Shown here piece after piece: positions 59,861-64,000 of a DNA stretch of 64,000 nt. A program made the translations under genes and the position numbers. The DNA lies in NCBI RefSeq assembly GCF_910592395.1, contig NC_088312.1:11408001-11472000 (forward strand), given 5' to 3'. The stretch comes from Lineus longissimus. Its lineage: Eukaryota; Nemertea; Pilidiophora; Heteronemertea; Lineidae. Each line of letters starts with the position of its first letter. The first letter of the stretch is position 1. The notes under the pieces were generated by a model that saw only the letters and a program-made list of their open reading frames with translations, did not search any database and was not told where the DNA came from.

Positions 59861-60974
59861 TCCCCCCCCCCCCCCCCGAAGTCTGTGACTGATGAAAATC
59901 TAGTCCGTCTCTCTCGCTCATGGTGGCATCTACTGTCGTTTGTGTGAGACGATGGCTGGTGGGTGTGCTGGAGCTGTTTGGCAGTTAAAACCAGACGCTG
60001 TGGATATCAAATTCTCTTTGTTTGATACAGATTGTCTTAGCATATGGGCCAACTCATTGTTGTAAAGGTCATCCCCTAAATGAGATGGTCTCCAGTCCAC
60101 GTCACTGAACGTGTTGTGAAACAAGCAACGCTTATCTACAAATGACACGAGAGAGTAATAACTATCAGATAACTGCCCTCAGAACTGGTGACAATCAGAC
60201 TGGCCTGAAATTACTGACCAAAATTACGAAACAAAAAATGGTGTGTGCATTGTATACAGTGGTAGGCCCTACTGTTTGCCTATCACCCCGACGAGAAGCA
60301 AAATATGTCCCCCACACTAAACTAAGATAATTGTGCGTACCGGTTTGACTACAGGCTGAAGTTGACCATGTTCCCCTGACGGAGCCACTGGGTGCTTCGC
60401 CGGCTAATTGCCCGAGGCATGGTGACCAGGAAACCGTGACCGGATTAGCACTAGCTGGTCGAAGGACATCTCCACAGGGCGTTGATTCGCAACTTCTCAT
60501 CATTTTAAAGGTACGACCTATTCACGTACCGTGACGTGGACCGAGTTTTACCCTGAAACCTACTCCTTGCCAGAGTCTTTCAAATAAAGAGTCCAGCAAC
60601 TAGGGAATGTAGGCCCTACGGTTTCAACAGTCAACGCCACCGCCCGTTCCGAAACGTAGCTCACTTGGGTCACGCGTTGATCCAAGCCAATTACGCAATT
60701 TGAAAGACTCTGTCCTCATGTAGCGTGCGGTACATTGGGCCTTGGCGGGTGGTCTCTATACTATACTGTCTGTCAAGAAATGCTGTATTGAGTGACGCAG
60801 CATCCTCCTCCTTTTAATAGAACCAGGAAATTCTTCCATTTGCTTCTGTGCTCCAAAGATGTGAAAAAAGTACTTTTGAAGGACAATTGCTAGGCAACAA
60901 CTCCAAACAGAGGGGGCTTGTTTTGAGAGAAAATGGGTATATCCATTTCATAAGGCAGAAATTTTGCAAAAATA

Positions 60975-61152
60975 AAATATTCCCGCGGTCAGAGCCAAAC
61001 GGGATGAAAGGGTTAATGGAAACCTTGTTCCTAAGTAGGAAAAAGTAAAAAATTTCTTGATACATTACACCTGCAATTTTCATTTTTTGATGCTGGGTAC
61101 AAGGTTGTTTATTAACCTTGCAGCCCGTTTGGCTCAGACCGTGGGAATATTT
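60975..61152. repeat. Inverted repeat, 29-bp arms
   Basis: aaatattcccgcggtcagag with ccaaacggg (60975-61003) pairs with 61124-61152; loop 120 bp. Probably a MITE end pair. Confidence 0.75.
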
Positions 61153-61953
61153 TTTTCTTGACAGTTCCAGTTGTCACTGATCCGTCCTGTCAATTTCAGG
61201 AAGAGGTAACAAGTCTCCTACAAACCCAAATCAAGTGCAAGCTGTTTTTGTCAAGAAGCACTACCGTTACTGCTTAGTGGTTTTATCTAAGGGAGGTCCT
61301 AGCTTCCAGTCTGTTGTCACAATGGCCTACTTCTAAAAGAAGATGCAAAAGCTATAGACGGGTAGAAAATGAATAGAAATGGGAGGTCTGTGTTGCTTAT
61401 TTTCAAGCCCAGTACATGCAAGTGTAGCTAAAGTCCCCCAACTTGTGTCCAATTACAAAAGGGTGTGCATTGTTTGTATATTTAGTTATTGGAATAAATA
61501 TTGTTAAATTGTGCGAGTGCAATTTCTTTTTTTGGGCTTTATTTTACTGTGGCATAACATAACAGGATTGGAGGTGCAGAAGAAATTAAATAGACTGAAT
61601 AGGCAGAACTGCCAGAACTTTGGAAAAAATCTAGCGGCATTTCAAAAATCTTCACGAGTTGTGACTGTTTATGCATAGGTGTCTTCAAACTACATTGTAC
61701 TTCAAAGTTGGCCCTAATACCTTTGCATGGAGACCCAACGTGATTAATCTCTAGAGAACGAATCTTGCTCTGGTAGTGCAACTGGGACAAAGTTACAACC
61801 TGTGGTCGACGACCGTATGTCTGATGTAGATGAGCTTTGGGTTGTGACATTGTCTCGGCTATGAGCAACTGTCTACTAGACCTGAACACCTCTTGCTTGC
61901 AACTCAGAGATAACATACTGCATGGATGCTATTCGTCCATGTCGGTGAAACAT

Positions 61954-62107
61954 CCCTACTAAAAAAATTACCCTTGGCTAAGGTACTGTAAGGTATTAGT
62001 AGGGTGAATTAGGGAGTATTTTGGCCCGGGCGATATCTCTTCATTTACCCTACAATACCCTACAAATACCTTGCAGTACCTTAGCCAAATAAATCTTTCT
62101 TGGTAGG
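61954..62107. mobile_element. MITE, CCCTACTAAAAAAATTACC family (copy 2)
   Basis: Starts ccctactaaaaaaattaccc and ends ctttcttggtaggg; shares the cctacaaataccttgcagta interior with 14365-14515. Confidence 0.75.
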
Positions 62108-64000
62108 GATAGCCTATTACACATAAAATAGGTGTTAACACCTGTTTTTTAGTAAAATTTTGGTGAGATTTTTCCATTCCTTTCCCCCACCATAGGGCGG
62201 GTCCATTTTATCCGTCAACGCGAGATTCGGCACACATCATCAGGAGGACAAAGTCTCAGAATTTAGGAAACAGAACAGTGTATGCAATATTTCTAAGAGG
62301 AAATATTAACGTTATTTCCTGTTGACATTTCCAAATACCATGTTGATGTGCTGAATATTCTCGTTTCTTCGCTTAAAAAGAAGATGATAGATACGGTTGT
62401 CCAACTGGAAAAACCTACATATCGTTATGAATATTATGAAAATTATCCTCTGCAAAAATTGTATAATTCTGTTATCAAAGTATCATTATTAAGTTATTAT
62501 ATTACAACGTAGTTAGAAATATATATGTGTGTAAATCAATTTTCGTCGAGCCTGAGATTGGAATTAAATATCCTGCCTTTTTAACCAACCTTTCAAAAAA
62601 ATTAATTTTTTCCCTCTACAGTGATCATGTTCATGTTGGGAAATTTAAAACTTGTTCGAACGTGGCATGGAGGTGCGCGAAATACTAGTATTATATTCGT
62701 TATTGTTAATACACGTAGCCTGCTTTGAAACTCGATGTCATTCGAATTGAAAGCGAAAAATATAATCATTTGATATGTTGCTGTATAATAAAGCTGATAT
62801 AAATGTCATTTCCGACAGGCAAGCCTGTGTCGAGTTAAATTTATATTTGAAGTTAAATTCACGTAGTGATGTTTTGCATATTAGAGGTTGGTTTTATCGA
62901 TGTGCTGCTTCTTTCTGGTGTTGCTCCCTTGGCGCTGACTCTAAGACCTGCGGAAGCGATAGGTTGGGGCCGCGGAGCCGAGACCGGGCCGAGACAGGCC
63001 TTGGTGCGGTGCAGGCGTGGTCCACCATCAGACACTGTGACTTCCGTGGGATCCAGTCGGAAAACTGACAAAGCATTCGATCTCTTGGGCGTCTTCGTTC
63101 AGGGATGGACTCCAGAGTAGGATGTTGAAAGAAATGGTCGAAGGAAGTGGTTTTCTGCAGTATAAAAAAATCTGAGCCCAACGTAACCACCACCAGCCCC
63201 AAGTCCCATTATGAGTGGCCATGGAATAATCCATTAACTGGCACACGTAAAAAAAAACCGAGACTCGCGTTAGCGACCTTCCTGACGGTTAGTCACTGGT
63301 GCGAGTTTCGGTGCTACACCTACTTCGTGTTTCCGTCCTCCTGGTTTGAATCCAGGTTTCAACAATACAGCTATTCTTCACCACAGCTCGGAAGATTCAT
63401 CAATGACAAATCTACAAATGTAATTCCGGCCTGTGTTGAGACTACTATAAAGTTTACTAGACATGACACATTTCGAGTATAGCAAAAAAAGTGAGAAAAA
63501 AAAATGAATCTCGTGATTTTTTTTGGTTTTTCTCCCATTCCTTTACGAATCCAGCCTGGCGTTACTTACTCCCCGATTGCGTCAGCCCCGTCTGATCTCC
63601 AACTCTGAACAGTTTCCAACCTCATCAACCACACCCAAGGCATCTCCAAGTGCTCTTGGTGGCACTCGTGACCAGAGATGCTCAAGGGCTGGTGCCGTAG
63701 ATGGTAGACCGGCCCACACCTCGATGGGGATCTTCGACTCCACGGAACTGCACCTGCCGCATGGTCTTAGAGTCTTGGAAGGAGTGGTGCGGATTTACTG
63801 GGAGGTTTGGGAGCGGAGACACGAGCACGTCATTGCTCGCTTGATACGCTTCCAGATCTTACTCCTCTTACCACGTGACCTCTGGAAAGGAAGCGGAAGA
63901 AAAAATTAACGAGTTGAATTATTTTCGACAATCACAGCAGCTACAGCCTGGAGCCCACTGCCGGCGTTCGACTTCAGCATGAGACGAACTCGAACGGAAC

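Larger units (their letters stand above)
59861..64000 (+). other. Right-hand region, unassigned
   Basis: No ZnF sequence and no gene I can support. It contains a C run at about 59861-59877, two small inverted-repeat elements (60975-61152 and 61954-62107) and a GC-richer block at 62890-63080 and 63540-63900 that may belong to a neighbouring gene. Confidence 0.4.

Noticed and set aside
63523-63909. 128-codon open frame on the plus strand
   Set aside because: No domain, compositional bias from a GC-richer block, no clear splice or start context.

Overview
This is a eukaryotic, AT-leaning, intron-bearing window from an animal genome. Everything recognisable as host coding sequence belongs to one expanded locus of C2H2 zinc-finger (ZnF) exons on the + strand. 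The sequence has short interspersed DNA-transposon derivatives, a tRNA-derived SINE and LINE scraps, and is rich in ACATGTA-type words, as often seen in lophotrochozoan and non-vertebrate deuterostome genomes. I cannot name the species, and no BTB, KRAB or SCAN domain is visible.

The central observation is the architecture. About 39 intact or nearly intact ZnF exons each start at a good 3' splice site (usually ...ATCTTGCAG or ...TTTTCAG), are open from that site in the same phase (phase 0), contain 1-8 fingers, and end in their own stop codon. Several carry an AATAAA a few tens of bases after the stop. Most have no plausible start codon of their own. Two places carry a paralogous pair of N-terminal exons with matching phase-0 donors: 24057-24716 plus 25090-25668, and 47722-48372 plus 49040-49660. 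The first exon of each pair encodes a conserved N-terminal segment and a long coiled coil. The second encodes a Ser/Pro-rich linker that begins with VIEIPDSPP, a SUMO-interaction-like motif, and ends DGK|gtagg. The simplest reading is a locus organised like Drosophila lola or mod(mdg4): a shared dimerising N-terminus spliced to one of many alternative ZnF 3'-terminal exons, here with a coiled coil in place of BTB.

Layout. Unit 1 (1-19.6 kb): 22 open ZnF exons, mostly 2-4 fingers, with six decayed exons between them; its N-terminal exons would lie upstream of the window. Spacer 19.8-24 kb: transposon derivatives, a foldback repeat and a candidate promoter and noncoding first exon for unit 2. 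Unit 2 (24-45 kb): N-terminal pair, then 13 ZnF exons serving 12 phase-0 acceptors. These include a two-exon variant (33435-33754 joined to 34142-34328) and three 8-finger exons, with five decayed regions. Unit 3 (47.7-57.7 kb): N-terminal pair, five open ZnF exons and three decayed ones. Tail 57.7-64 kb: minisatellites, a ~190-bp satellite array and unassigned sequence.

Mobile elements have shaped the array. Related TA-flanked MITEs sit inside two ZnF exons, one precisely in a finger linker. A pogo-like MITE supplies the stop codon of another exon. A PIF/Harbinger remnant with a TAA duplication ends 26 bp before a ZnF exon. Birth of exons by tandem duplication, decay by frameshift and stop, and insertion are all visible side by side.
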